Shown in pieces: positions 17,501 through 25,617 of a stretch of 64,000 nt of DNA. This stretch comes from a bacterium (GTDB lineage Bacteria > Bacillota > Bacilli > Lactobacillales > Streptococcaceae): contig CAJNCY010000001.1 in assembly GCA_905221375.1 (NCBI GenBank), positions 124,001 to 188,000 of the forward strand, in the 5' to 3' direction. The position numbers were made by a program, and so were the translations under genes. The stretch's first letter is position 1. The number at the start of each line of letters is the position of its first letter. A model generated the notes under the pieces. It was not told the DNA's origin. It ran no database searches and saw only the letters and a program-made list of their open reading frames with translations.

Positions 17501-20105
17501 GACCCGGAACAACATAATAACCATCTACTAATTCTGCATCTGTCACAATACTTCCATCAGGTTTTACAATTTGTGGTTTAACTTCTTCATCAATTTTAGA
17601 GTCAGTATCCAAATCATAAGCTTTATGCCCGTATGCATTAAATTTAATATTAGCTCGTTGCGTAGCTCCTTGAATATCAATAGTTGTCTCTTTAGAACCA
17701 CGAGGCGGGATTGTTTGTTGAATTTCAAAATCTTCAACTTCTCCAGAGTAAGCAATTCCAGTCGCTTCTTTAACATCAGCTCCATCATTTGCGATACGTA
17801 GACGAGTAGCTAATTTAGTCGCAGTTACATCTAAGTTTTGAACAGGAGTATTCCACCTTAATGTCACTTCTCCATCACTAGTAACTTTAACGGCTCCGGC
17901 TGCTTCATTCTCATCAAATTTACCATTATTATTAAAGTCAATCCATCCGTTAACCCATGCTGGATCACCGCCGTCTAGATGGGCATCTACAGTCATCTCA
18001 TAAATTCCATCATTAACTTTTTTCAGTTTGTAGTTATCACCTTTTTCAGTGGCAATTACTTTATCACCCATTAACTGACGAGCGCCTTCATCTCCGCCTT
18101 CACCATTTTCATCATCATACTTAAAGGCATTTTCTTTTGTAATCTTTTCAGTACGAATATCAACATCTGGAGCATTAGAACCCAAATATGGTTGTTTTAC
18201 ACCATTTCCTTTTGCAATAGCATGTGCTACTTTACCATATGAAGCTGGAGCATCTCCTTCATCTAATACCATGAAACCGAACATAGCCCCTTGTTGACCA
18301 CTTGATAGGATATAAACTCCTAGGTTTTTAGCATTACGTGTTAAAACAACTGGTGTAGACATACCAGAGTCACGGTGAGTAACCGCTGGTCCAAATACTT
18401 GTGTTCCTAACCCATCACTATAAACTGTTCCATCTGTGTCTGTTACAGTCGATACTGTCTCTTCTGTAATTTCTGTTGAACGGAATCCTTTTGCTTTATC
18501 AGCGATGAATGGTTTAAAAGCATCTTTTCCTGAACCTTCGATAGTGTAAGATTGCCCTAATTGACGACCTTGACCATTTCCTACTGGACTTAAGTTATAA
18601 CGGTTATCATAAGATTCTGCAGTATAAGAACGTGCAGTTGGCACTCGGTAGTTTGTATTCGATAATTCAGTAACTAATTCGAAGCCATCTCCATCTGTTT
18701 TGTAGATTTCAATCTCAGATGATCCCGCTTCTTCCCCTGTTGCGAATACAACGTTCGCTGGTACTTCTTTACCATTTAAAGTCGCTTTAACTTTAAATTC
18801 TACCCCAACGTTTGCTCCATTTTTTACAGATTGGATTACTGTTGTTCCGCCTGTATCAATTCCATTTGTTTTCGCTACAGAATATCCACCTTGACGAACT
18901 ACTTTTACTTCTGCTGGTGTACCATCTTTATAAACGTTTTTAGCATCTGGATCATATCCTGCTCCTCCACGTTCTTTATAAACGTCTGTTGAGTTAAATG
19001 GTTTAAGTGCTGTGACTTCCATTTCCACAACATATCCAGGAGTAAGTTCTTGTTTAAACTTCGTTCCTACTTTTAGTTTCCCACCTTCATCAAGGTTTTC
19101 TACTACTGCATTTTTACTTGTAATATCGAACCATTTAATTTGGTGTTTTAAACGTTCTGTATTTTTTTCAGCATATTTTTTCCAGTGATTAGCTTGTTCT
19201 TCTTCAGATAATGGTGCTTCATCCACTTTTTCAGCTACATCAGCTAAGGCCACTTCAAATTTACCATCACGACCAATTCCTGCTTTTTTCAGTTCACTGT
19301 AAACTGCAAGAATTGATTCATTTAAACGAGCTAATTGGGCATCTACTTGTTCCTTTGTGACACTCTTGTCAGCTAAAAGCATTTTTGATTCATCAAGTAC
19401 AGCTTTGTTCTTGGCTACCGCTGCTTCAATTGCAACTCGATTCTCTTCTGCTACTTCCTTCTTACGAAGCTCTGTAACCGCAAGTGTATTGGTTACATCT
19501 GCTTCTGATGAAACTTTATCGAGTGCCGATTTAGCTTCTGAAAGAGCTTTTTCTGTTGGTGTAGCGTTTCTTTCTGCTTCTTCTTTGGCTGCCTTATCTT
19601 TATCAGCCTGTTCTTTCTCTAATCCAAGTTTATTTGATTCAGTTACAACTGTTTTCAATGAAGAAAGAATCTCTTTTTGAACATTTATCTCTTCTTGCTT
19701 GGCAGCTTCATTTGCCAAAACAGCTTTTGCAGTAGCTAAGGCTTCACGGGCATTAGCCACAACTGAGGCATTCGCATACTTAGCAGTTGAAAGTTTAGAT
19801 TCTAAAGTAGCAATACTTGCTTCAAGAAGTGACTTATTTACTTTAACTTCTTCTTTCTTGGGCGTTTCAGTTGTCATATCAACCAACTGGATATTACTTT
19901 CTCCTAATTCTGGAGAAGAATTTTCTACTTTTTGAATATTTTCTTTAGAGTCTGAAACTGGATTTTGTTCAGTTGCGGATACTGCTCCATTTCCTAAGAA
20001 CATTAAACCAGCCGCAATCGCTACTGATGCTGCTCCAAAACTGTATTTACGAATACCGTAACGAATATACTTTTCCGTTCTAAAATCTTGTTGTTTACCC
20101 TTCAT
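11547..20105 (-). CDS. Giant CshA-like LPXTG fibrillar surface adhesin with Mub-type repeats
   Basis: A 2852-residue cell-wall-anchored protein. Order: YSIRK-type signal peptide (YGIRKYSFGAASVAIAAG at 16-33, cleavage near 45); helical, coiled-coil-like region about 80-320; non-repetitive region about 330-800 ending in a GEVED-type domain (WIDFNNNGKFDENE ... SGEVEDF); nine CshA-type repeats, each opening with a QGxxQxG motif, seven at about 805-1680 and two at about 1980-2200; MucBP/Mub-B2-like modules at about 1685-1980 and 2200-2415; four 50-residue tandem repeats near 2500-2700; Pro-rich wall region; LPNTG at 2819 and a basic tail. Expected function is adhesion through long fibrils. AAAGGAGG precedes the ATG. 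It stands between rpsF and asnS, which are adjacent in pneumococcus as I recall. Confidence 0.9.
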   Translation of the reverse strand: MKGKQQDFRTEKYIRYGIRKYSFGAASVAIAAGLMFLGNGAVSATEQNPVSDSKENIQKVENSSPELGESNIQLVDMTTETPKKEEVKVNKSLLEASIATLESKLSTAKYANASVVANAREALATAKAVLANEAAKQEEINVQKEILSSLKTVVTESNKLGLEKEQADKDKAAKEEAERNATPTEKALSEAKSALDKVSSEADVTNTLAVTELRKKEVAEENRVAIEAAVAKNKAVLDESKMLLADKSVTKEQVDAQLARLNESILAVYSELKKAGIGRDGKFEVALADVAEKVDEAPLSEEEQANHWKKYAEKNTERLKHQIKWFDITSKNAVVENLDEGGKLKVGTKFKQELTPGYVVEMEVTALKPFNSTDVYKERGGAGYDPDAKNVYKDGTPAEVKVVRQGGYSVAKTNGIDTGGTTVIQSVKNGANVGVEFKVKATLNGKEVPANVVFATGEEAGSSEIEIYKTDGDGFELVTELSNTNYRVPTARSYTAESYDNRYNLSPVGNGQGRQLGQSYTIEGSGKDAFKPFIADKAKGFRSTEITEETVSTVTDTDGTVYSDGLGTQVFGPAVTHRDSGMSTPVVLTRNAKNLGVYILSSGQQGAMFGFMVLDEGDAPASYGKVAHAIAKGNGVKQPYLGSNAPDVDIRTEKITKENAFKYDDENGEGGDEGARQLMGDKVIATEKGDNYKLKKVNDGIYEMTVDAHLDGGDPAWVNGWIDFNNNGKFDENEAAGAVKVTSDGEVTLRWNTPVQNLDVTATKLATRLRIANDGADVKEATGIAYSGEVEDFEIQQTIPPRGSKETTIDIQGATQRANIKFNAYGHKAYDLDTDSKIDEEVKPQIVKPDGSIVTDAELVDGYYVVPGQGKYKITANGKDVDVEFVPEDSFVGDADGITIRRTDINGETTGWGKNGKTIINGEGENEDKLVPISEQVAPEGSIEKGTMDGRYIPRVMKREIIGKTEVSNDVQGSKQHKTPEFKDTAGNKISPSAEFPVKLVDPATNQPTDTTTIDAKKDGKKIGEYTITPSTGEIVFTPNKDFTGTPDPVTVSFDGKVGVDKDGRPVTSTGTSQYQPTVKPVTPTAENGETTKPQGETQEKEITFTAGKATVTYLDKNDETVEVEKSVPMNTAGYTLLAEDGVTPATEVPARKPDGTEIGKFTLKVVDGKPIAVFIPRDKTYVGDVLPVKIQGEDENGTKVTATYTPHITPVAPTAQPGESIAVQGATQKGAPIFTPGSENAPMKPETIKLLNDAGEEADELPAKDKKGKVVGTYTLDKTTGEVIFTPTDKTFVGKVLSARVQMADSNGTKVEATYTPKIVPVEPKGTAAESSKTQGLVQQGTVSFAPGKATVGDKEETVALKENSARLVGVDGQVLAPDAKLDVFAEDGKKIGEYTIDPTTNTVTYTPTDKTYTGEVPPAVVRAEDVNGSTAETTYTPNIIPVVPTATPAESTGIQGAIQTGTVAFKEGNPVIPIKANSAVLLDKEGNPVAPGTPVDAVEETGKKVGEYTIDLATNKVTFTPTNKSYIGKVQPAKVQAEDENGTKVSTTYTPTIVGVAPTAKESATVGKQGQAQTSQIVFDTPDTDATTLNFAKGETSEVLGEDGQPKSVALDKSTLTLLDANGNSVTTVTVDGEGTYTLDKTTNVITFQPTEEFTGKATPVRVQIADVNGTTVTTNYTPTVVAEDGTVIVEYKDEEGNIISPSTTPVNNEKVTTPFTTEPKEIPGYTLVKVETTNGMVDEATKKVSGKVTNEPTTVTYTYRKDVQTATISYYDVSTGAEVAIDSAKVPAAAVETVEGVYRGTIDFVHREKAIAALEKAGYTLVEDGFVAARTADKLFDNDTAVNQNFTVTVKQRVEPVTPNDEKPVPGQPVNPENPNSPVWPSTAENLELTKTVTRTIKYRYNDENGKEVTADKVQTVTFTRSASINLVTGNVEYTDWSAAQTLEAVVSPEVPNYTYDKKTIPSLEVTNESTDSTVYVIYTPVAPTTTPATSTDIQGKTQTGTPTYKHADGTELKPTTDNPAKFVGTEETTIPATKDGKTVGTYTIDPTGTVTFTPNKDFVGTPDPAKVVVTDLTNGTTVESSYTPTVTPVTPTGVDTGSTGPKNTPQSGTPTFVPGHKDVPMDNNVPARFEDGTTSKTVPNEGTYTVDATGKLTFTPNKDFVGTATGVTIVRKDTNGTVAKAKYTPTVYEVKSDIQVATVTYKDTNGTILGEVDILQGDSGSEMNYSTAERINALKKLGYELVSDEFTKADGSKQSFDNDTKAIQKFVVTVQPRLVPVIPSDVTPVPGQPIDPEDPNSPVWPESVKELTTSEEVTRTITYVDGDGKEVTTSVTSSVKFTRDAKVNLVTGEVTYGEWKEATTDVLSGNKLPFVKGYIAVSGDIEASTKDQTVKAEDKDIIQKVVYKKLGAWIPNVPGQTNPPRIDYPNDPNGDPTKPGVPTEDIVIPYVPGYIPRDKDGNPLKPVDPEDPTKGYVPPTLPTDPSQDTPINYTKITTSYVTVDSNGKEVSIPNYPREDGEQPKKDIPGYRFVETKKLPNGDTEHVYEKVNTFFKDKEGNEIPNYPSEPGTVDKKDIPEYRFVETKKLPNGDTEHVYEKVNTFFKDKEGNEIPNYPSEPGTVDKKDIPEYRFVETKKLPNGDTEHVYEKVNTFFKDKEGNEIPNYPSEPGTVDKKDIPEYRFVETKKLPNGDVEHVYEKVTPPAPTPSPVPQPNPGKQNTTTWTDENGNPLKPTEPGSKESGTIPGYEYVKTVTGSNGNIRHIFRKVEMPTPTPVEPVQPVSPQEPETPEQPVTSEMPTVPEQPKQPTTPKYVDGQKELPNTGTEANASLAALGLFGALSGFGLLSRKKKED
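12009..12608 (-). repeat. Four tandem 150-bp repeats in the adhesin gene
   Basis: Units of exactly 150 bp (50 codons) at 12009, 12159, 12309 and 12459. The first three are almost identical in DNA, including synonymous positions; the fourth (N-terminal in the protein) has diverged. Each encodes NYPSEPGTVDKKDIPEYRF and KKLPNGDTEHVYEK. Confidence 0.95.
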
Positions 20106-20254
20106 TTAGAGTCACAACCTCCTTTATGCATACTTTTTTAATATTGAATTGAAATATCCAGACAAATAAAAAGCCCCCCCCCCCTTAAATTTTTTAGCAA
20201 TATTAAGGGATTATCATTTTAAAAAGGGTTGCCCAATAATTATCAATATCACTT
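20106..20254 (-). promoter_or_regulatory. Leader of the adhesin gene with an 11-G homopolymer
   Basis: The predicted leader of about 145 nt contains a run of eleven G (minus strand; C at 20174-20184), about 70 nt before the ATG. CCCTTAA upstream can pair with TTAAGGG that runs into the G tract, followed by CTTTTTATTT, so the tract is part of a possible hairpin. Confidence 0.6.
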
Positions 20255-20257
20255 AAT

Positions 20258-20286
20258 ATTGTATCATGCCACTATTATTAATTCAA
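20258..20286 (-). promoter_or_regulatory. Adhesin gene promoter
   Basis: TTGAAT (20281-20286), 17 bp, TGA-TACAAT (20258-20263), an extended -10 promoter. Confidence 0.65.
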
Positions 20287-20494
20287 GTTTCATGCTTATA
20301 TATATTTATGGTTTCAATCTGATACTCCCTTGAAGAAAATAGTACATACATCAGTTTTTAAACAATAAGATCAATGTACTAAGATACGAAATTCTATTCT
20401 AAACAACTAATAATATGTTTCTATCAAAAACTCAATTTTATAGGAAAAAGAAGTAAAGATTTTCACGAAAACGGCATATTATAAAGATTTTGAA

Positions 20495-20601
20495 TATAGT
20501 AGATTGAACCTAAAATAGTGCGCTACAGATTCTAAAACATTTCTAGAAATTAATTTGACTTTCCTAAGCTCTCTGTTCATGTCTTATTTCAATCCACTAT
20601 A
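20495..20601. repeat. RUP-like miniature element, 107 bp
   Basis: Terminal inverted repeats TATAGTAGATTGAA (20495-20508) and TTCAATCCACTATA (20588-20601) match at 13 of 14 positions, both ends begin with TA, and the total is 107 bp, the reported length of the pneumococcal RUP. No coding capacity. The rest of the 20106-20671 gap, beyond this element and the adhesin promoter and leader, shows no gene. Confidence 0.75.
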
Positions 20602-20640
20602 CCTAATAATATTTCCTTTCGTTTCTAGAGCTTTATATAG

Positions 20641-20665
20641 AAAAAAACGCCACATGGGCGTTTTT
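20641..20665 (-). terminator. Terminator after asnS
   Basis: AAAAACGCC (20643-20651) / GGCGTTTTT (20656-20664), seven bases after the asnS stop. Confidence 0.9.
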
Positions 20666-20671
20666 CTATTC

Positions 20672-22015
20672 TTATGGTTTGATACGATGCAACATACGTG
20701 GGAATGGGATAGCTTCACGGATGTGTTTTGTTCCTGCTGCGAAGGTTACCATACGCTCGATACCGATACCAAATCCTCCGTGTGGGACTGTACCGTATTT
20801 ACGAAGGTCAAGGTAAAATTCATACTCTGTACGATCCATGCCAAGTTCATCCATCTTAGCAACAAGGGCATCGTAGTCTTCCTCACGCATAGAGCCACCA
20901 ATGATTTCTCCGTAGCCTTCTGGTGCAAGCAAGTCTGCACAAAGCACGCGCTCTGGATTTCCAGGAACTGGTTTCATGTAGAAGGCCTTGATGGCTGCTG
21001 GATAGTTCATGACAAATGTTGGCACACCAAAGTGGTTTGAAATCCAAGTTTCGTGTGGTGAACCAAAGTCATCTCCATGCTCAAGATGCTCATAGTCAGC
21101 ATCTTCATCATTCTCATGCTCTTGCAAGAGGTCAATGGCTTGATCGTAAGTGATACGTTTGAAGGGCTCTGCAATGTAGCGTTTCAAGAGTTCTGTATCA
21201 CGTTCCAAGGTTTCCAAAGCTTGAGGCGCACGGTCAAGAACACCTTGAAGAAGAGCTTTTACATAAGCTTCTTGCAAGTCAAGTGACTCATCGTGTGTCA
21301 AATATGAGTACTCAGCATCCATCATCCAGAACTCAGTCAAGTGACGGCGTGTTTTTGATTTTTCAGCACGGAATACTGGACCAAAGTCAAAGACACGACC
21401 AAGGGCCATAGCGCCTGCTTCTAGGTAAAGCTGACCTGATTGGCTCAAGTAGGCTGGCGTGCCGAAGTAGTCTGTTTCAAAAAGTTCTGTTGAATCTTCT
21501 GCCGCATTTCCTGAAAGAATTGGGCTATCAAACTTCATGAAACCGTTCTTGTCAAAGAACTCATATGTTGCATAGATGATAGCGTTACGAATTTGCATCA
21601 CCGCTACTTGCTTACGAGAACGGAGCCATAAGTGACGGTTGTCCATCAAGAAGTCTGTTCCGTGTTCTTTTGGTGTAATTGGGTAATCTTGAGATTCACC
21701 AATCACTTCGATGTCTGTAATGTCCAACTCATAGCCAAACTTAGAACGTTCGTCTTCTTTGACAATACCTGTCACATAGACAGACGTTTCTTGGCTCAAG
21801 CGTTTGATAACATCAAACTTCTCAAGTCCCACTTCATCACCAAATTTTTCTACAAAGTTTGGTTTAAAAGCCACACCTTGGAAGAAGGCTGTTCCATCAC
21901 GCAATTGCAAGAAGGCGATTTTCCCTTTTCCTGATTTGTTGGCAACCCAAGCGCCAATCGTCACTTCCTGACCAACATAGTCTTTTACATCAATAATCGT
22001 TACACGTTTTGTCAT
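20672..22015 (-). CDS. asnS: Asparaginyl-tRNA synthetase
   Basis: A 447-residue class IIb synthetase: N-terminal OB anticodon-binding domain ([24 protein letters not shown] is the typical opening, residues 15-40), motif 2 near [15 protein letters not shown], and motif 3 [10 protein letters not shown]. It charges tRNA-Asn directly. Last gene of a ypmB-aminotransferase-asnS operon, the same order as ypmB-aspB-asnS of Bacillus subtilis. Confidence 0.98.
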   Translation of the reverse strand: MTKRVTIIDVKDYVGQEVTIGAWVANKSGKGKIAFLQLRDGTAFFQGVAFKPNFVEKFGDEVGLEKFDVIKRLSQETSVYVTGIVKEDERSKFGYELDITDIEVIGESQDYPITPKEHGTDFLMDNRHLWLRSRKQVAVMQIRNAIIYATYEFFDKNGFMKFDSPILSGNAAEDSTELFETDYFGTPAYLSQSGQLYLEAGAMALGRVFDFGPVFRAEKSKTRRHLTEFWMMDAEYSYLTHDESLDLQEAYVKALLQGVLDRAPQALETLERDTELLKRYIAEPFKRITYDQAIDLLQEHENDEDADYEHLEHGDDFGSPHETWISNHFGVPTFVMNYPAAIKAFYMKPVPGNPERVLCADLLAPEGYGEIIGGSMREEDYDALVAKMDELGMDRTEYEFYLDLRKYGTVPHGGFGIGIERMVTFAAGTKHIREAIPFPRMLHRIKP

Positions 22016-22037
22016 TATTTTTCCTTTTCTTTTTCTT

Positions 22038-23216
22038 TTATTTTTCCATAAATGCTTTCAAGCGTTTAACTGCTTCTTTAAGCGTGTCTAGGTCTGTCGC
22101 ATAGCTGAGACGGACATTTTCTGGCGCTCCAAAGCCAGCTCCTGTTATGAGTGCCAAACCAACTTCCTCAAGAATAGCTGTTGTAAAGTCAGTCACATCC
22201 GTATAACCTTTCATCTCCATGGCTTTTTTAACATTTGGAAAGAGATAGAAGGCTCCTTGTGGCTTAACGACTTCAAAACCAGGGACTTCACACAAGAGTG
22301 GATAGATGGTATTGAGACGTTCTTCAAATGCTTGACGCATAATTTCCACAGAATCTTGCGGTCCAGTTAGGGCTTCGATGGTTGCATATTGTGAAACAGC
22401 AGTTAGGTTAGAAGTTGTTTGACCTGTCAATTTGCTCATAGCAGCAATGATTTCTGGATCACCTACCGCATAACCAACTCGCCAACCCGTCATGGCATAG
22501 GCCTTAGATACACCGTTGATAACAATGGTTTGCTTACGAATTGCTTCTGATAGACTTGAGATTGGAACAAATTCATTTCCATTATAAACAAGGCGACCGT
22601 ATATATCATCTGCTAAGATCAGAATGTCATGCTCAACTGCCCAATTTCCGATAGCTAGTAATTCTTCACGAGTATAGATCATACCAGTCGGATTAGATGG
22701 TGAATTGAGAACCAAAACCTTGGTCTTATCAGTGCGAACTGCTTCTAACTGCTCTACAGTTACCTTAAAGTGGTTGTCTTCCTTAGCAGGAACAAAGACG
22801 GGAACGCCTTCTGCCATCTTGACCTGGTCTCCATAACTAACCCAGTATGGAGTTGGAATAATAACCTCATCTAAAGGATTAATTACAGCCATAAAGAAAG
22901 TATAGAGGGAGAACTTGGCACCTGTAGCAAAGGTAACCTCGTTACTTGCGACAGAATAGCCATAGTAGCGCTCGAAGTAGGTGTTTACTGCAGCTTTTAA
23001 TTCTGGTAGGCCTGAAGCTACTGTATAGAAGGAAGCCTGTCCTTCTCGAATAGCTTTAACTGCTGCATCCTGAATATTTTCAGGAGTGTGAAAATCTGGT
23101 TGTCCCAAGGTCAAGAAAAGGACATCCTTACCTTGAGCTTTTAATTTTTTTGCTCTCGCATCACTAGCTAAAGTGACACTTTCTTCCATTTCTAAAACAC
23201 GGTTGGATAGTTTCAT
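22038..23216 (-). CDS. Pyridoxal-phosphate-dependent aminotransferase, aspartate aminotransferase-like (AspB family)
   Basis: A 392-residue fold-type I class I/II aminotransferase. PLP lysine is in [13 protein letters not shown], the substrate Arg region in ENVRLSYA, and NSPSNPTG is the cofactor-binding motif. Likely interconverts aspartate and oxaloacetate with glutamate/2-oxoglutarate. Its place directly before asnS suggests a link to aspartate and asparagine supply. The ATG overlaps the upstream stop (ATGA), so it is coupled to the ypmB-like gene. Confidence 0.92.
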   Translation of the reverse strand: MKLSNRVLEMEESVTLASDARAKKLKAQGKDVLFLTLGQPDFHTPENIQDAAVKAIREGQASFYTVASGLPELKAAVNTYFERYYGYSVASNEVTFATGAKFSLYTFFMAVINPLDEVIIPTPYWVSYGDQVKMAEGVPVFVPAKEDNHFKVTVEQLEAVRTDKTKVLVLNSPSNPTGMIYTREELLAIGNWAVEHDILILADDIYGRLVYNGNEFVPISSLSEAIRKQTIVINGVSKAYAMTGWRVGYAVGDPEIIAAMSKLTGQTTSNLTAVSQYATIEALTGPQDSVEIMRQAFEERLNTIYPLLCEVPGFEVVKPQGAFYLFPNVKKAMEMKGYTDVTDFTTAILEEVGLALITGAGFGAPENVRLSYATDLDTLKEAVKRLKAFMEK

Positions 23217-23701
23217 AGGCCCTCCTTATTGACCAATGCTCCTGTTTCAAAATCTACTAGATAAAAATCAGAGCCTGACTTGACTTCCCAGATTGGTTTG
23301 TCTTGATAACGACCAAAGGTAATTTTGTCAATCTCGCCAGCTCCTTTTTCCTTAGAAACCGCTTCTGCTTTTTCTTGTGAAACACCTTGATTTAGCTGAT
23401 AAACGTAGATTTTATGGTCATCTTTCCCAATCAGGACAGCAAGTGCTTCTTGTTTTTTATTATGACCAAGAACGCTGTAATAAGATTCCAAGCCATTGTA
23501 TAAGTCAACCTGATCAGTCTGCTCTAATCCTGCATACTGCTGAGCTAATTTTTCTCCTTCACTTTTAGCTGTTTGATAAGGTTTCATACCCAAAAACACT
23601 AGATACAGAAAGGAAGCACTGATAACCACAAACAAAATCGTCATCCCTAGACCATACTGCCACAGTAGATTATTTTTTGCTTTGTTTTGTCTTTTTTTCA
23701 C
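23213..23701 (-). CDS. YpmB/TseB-like membrane protein (DUF5590, PepSY-like)
   Basis: A 162-residue protein with a basic N-terminus, one membrane segment (about 15-38, LGMTILFVVISASFLYLVFL) and an extracytoplasmic part containing two PepSY-like repeats. The B. subtilis homologue YpmB/TseB is tied to cell elongation through PBP2A; here the role is inferred only. Start is GTG at 23701, since no in-frame ATG occurs before residue 20; its ribosome binding site is weak. First gene of the operon with the aminotransferase and asnS. Confidence 0.8.
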   Translation of the reverse strand: MKKRQNKAKNNLLWQYGLGMTILFVVISASFLYLVFLGMKPYQTAKSEGEKLAQQYAGLEQTDQVDLYNGLESYYSVLGHNKKQEALAVLIGKDDHKIYVYQLNQGVSQEKAEAVSKEKGAGEIDKITFGRYQDKPIWEVKSGSDFYLVDFETGALVNKEGL

Positions 23702-23748
23702 TCGTCTATTTTACCATCTATTGGGCTTTATTACAAGCGAATGCAAGA

Positions 23749-23861
23749 ATACTCTTCGAAAACCTCTTCAAACCACGTCAGTTTTATCTGCAACCTCAAA
23801 GCTGTTCTTTGAGCAACCTGCGGCTAGCTTCCTAGTTTGCTCTTTGATTTTCATTGAGTAT
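23749..23861. repeat. BOX element, shortened A-B-C
   Basis: ATACTCTTCGAAAACC at the left, a truncated boxA (CACGTCAG) running into a boxB-like CCTCAAAG...CTTTGAG palindrome, then boxC ending TTTTCATTGAGTAT. 113 bp. Confidence 0.85.
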
Positions 23862-23954
23862 AAGCAACCAATTCTATTTCTTCCTTCAAAGCAAATCGAT
23901 TTTTCTTGATTAGAACCGAGCAAGAAAAGTAAAGACAGCTCCAAAATCAACCTA

Positions 23955-23987
23955 TTAAAAAACCTGAGCTTTGGTACTCAAGTTTTC
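23955..23987 (-). terminator. Terminator after the MFS gene
   Basis: ACTTGAG / CTCAGGT stem on the minus strand (23961-23985) followed by TTTTTT, 15 bp after the stop. Confidence 0.75.
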
Positions 23988-24001
23988 GTAAGTTCTTTAC
24001 T

Positions 24002-25198
24002 TTATAGAATCACTTTATCATCCATTCTTTTAGCCATTTTTCCTAAAAAGATAGCCAGTAGAAGGCTAACCATGACTAAAAAGAACCCTAAATAAAGAAA
24101 TGTTAGCACAAAGCCTAAATGGTCAATCAACCACCCTGTCAGTGGGAAGAACACAATCATACTGAGGCTAAACATCATAGAATAGACACTCAGCATGGTT
24201 GCCCTTACTTCACTTGGAAGGCGCCCTTGCAAATCATTGTCAAAAATCGGCTTAAAAAGAGCATGCAGAGCATTACTAATCAAATAAATCAGAATATAGA
24301 TTAGAGGTGTTCCAAAGTAGGACAGCATATAGGTGACTCCAGTCAGCAGGACGAGAATAGGAAAAAGCTTCAAGGCAGCATAGTTCTTTCCAATCTTACT
24401 CGCTAGATAGACTGCGACGATATTTAAGAGACTACCAAGTAGCATAACTGCTGAAATTTGCCAGCTACTTAAATCTGGTAGCTGATTTTGATAGTAAAAA
24501 TAAAACATGCACATGAGTACTCCGACAATCTGAGACAAAATCATCCAGTTTAAAAGCATGGGATTTCGCTCCAACTCTTCCTTAACAGTCCAAATAATCT
24601 GTTTCATGGTCACACTATCAGCTTTTTCTACCTTGACACTGGGTTCTTTCAGCATCCAAATCAAGACAAGAACTATAATAGAAGTCGCAATCATGATATA
24701 GTAGGTCAGGTGCAATTGACCATGGACAAAAAATCCCGCCAAAACTGTCCCCAAAGACTGAGTTCCTTCTGACACTCCTGATAGGAAGCTTGAAATGGAT
24801 AGGTAACGCTCCTTTAGTCCAGCCTCTACAGCCGAGTCATAGACCATTGCTGTGCTTGTTCCTGAATCAAAATTATAAGACAAGGCACTCACCGCCATAG
24901 CTAGTGCATAAATCCAAAAATTCCCCTGCCCAGCCAACATGAGAATAGAGGACACAATTCCTGCTATTCGACTTAAATAAAGGTTAGTCTTATAGGAATA
25001 GCGGTCAGCTAACATACCAGATGGAATTTCACAGAGAAGACTGGTCGTATGAAAAATACTTTCCAGAAGTCCAATCTGCCAAAGAGACATTCCGTTTTGA
25101 CTGAGAAAGAGAATCCAAAAACTGGTAATCCCTAAAAATGCAAAAAACTCAACTCCGGCCATCAGGCCAATATTTTTCCGATAATTTCTTATTAACAT
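24002..25198 (-). CDS. Major facilitator superfamily transporter
   Basis: A 398-residue protein with about 12 predicted membrane helices. The loop SGMLADRYSYKTNLYLSR after helix 2 is the MFS motif A (G-x-x-x-D-R-x-x-x-R). Probably a drug or metabolite exporter; the substrate is unknown. The frame is open to 25243, but the ATG at 25198 has AAAGGAG six bases upstream and is the preferred start. Single gene with a terminator; the neighbouring 25199-25617 interval is non-coding. Confidence 0.85.
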   Translation of the reverse strand: MLIRNYRKNIGLMAGVEFFAFLGITSFWILFLSQNGMSLWQIGLLESIFHTTSLLCEIPSGMLADRYSYKTNLYLSRIAGIVSSILMLAGQGNFWIYALAMAVSALSYNFDSGTSTAMVYDSAVEAGLKERYLSISSFLSGVSEGTQSLGTVLAGFFVHGQLHLTYYIMIATSIIVLVLIWMLKEPSVKVEKADSVTMKQIIWTVKEELERNPMLLNWMILSQIVGVLMCMFYFYYQNQLPDLSSWQISAVMLLGSLLNIVAVYLASKIGKNYAALKLFPILVLLTGVTYMLSYFGTPLIYILIYLISNALHALFKPIFDNDLQGRLPSEVRATMLSVYSMMFSLSMIVFFPLTGWLIDHLGFVLTFLYLGFFLVMVSLLLAIFLGKMAKRMDDKVIL

Positions 25199-25269
25199 CT
25201 TTTCTCCTTTAACAAGTGTATTAGTATTTCTTTTGTCCGTCACTTGTTAATCTGTGCCTTACATAATCT

Positions 25270-25431
25270 CCACCCCTTTTAGAAGCATTCTTCAATGCCA
25301 TTATTGTTCCTTTAATGATTTATGAAATGATATCGGAAAATAGCCGTTCTACGGTTTCTATTGCGAGTTTTCTTGTTTATTTTAGCACTTATGTCATCAT
25401 ATTACAAGAGAATATAGGAATACTCCTATAA
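25270..25431 (+). pseudogene. Possible remnant of a membrane-protein gene
   Basis: An open frame of about 50 codons without a proper start encodes hydrophobic sequence (NAIIVPLMIYEMISENSRS ... FLVYFSTYVIIL) ending at TAA 25429-25431. It looks like the C-terminal piece of a polytopic protein. It is short and unverified, and the rest of 25199-25536 shows nothing else recognisable. Confidence 0.25.
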
Positions 25432-25536
25432 AATCAAAGAAAACCAAAATCCAAAAAACAGTTCTTACTTTTCCAGCGGCAACTGACTAGAGTTTCAGCA
25501 ATTTTATATTTTTCAAATAAAGTCTGAGCAAATTTC

Positions 25537-25578
25537 TTGCAAGTCCTTTTGTTTTGTTGTAATATATTTTATAACAAC
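25537..25578 (+). promoter_or_regulatory. Flavin reductase promoter with 23-bp palindrome
   Basis: TTGCAA (25537-25542), 17 bp, TAATAT (25560-25565). A palindrome with GTTGT (25556-25560) and ACAAC (25574-25578) at its ends covers the -10 box and the start site, which fits a repressor operator. Confidence 0.5.
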
Positions 25579-25617
25579 GAGAGACTTCTCGGAAATTTAA
25601 GAAAAAGGAGACACATC

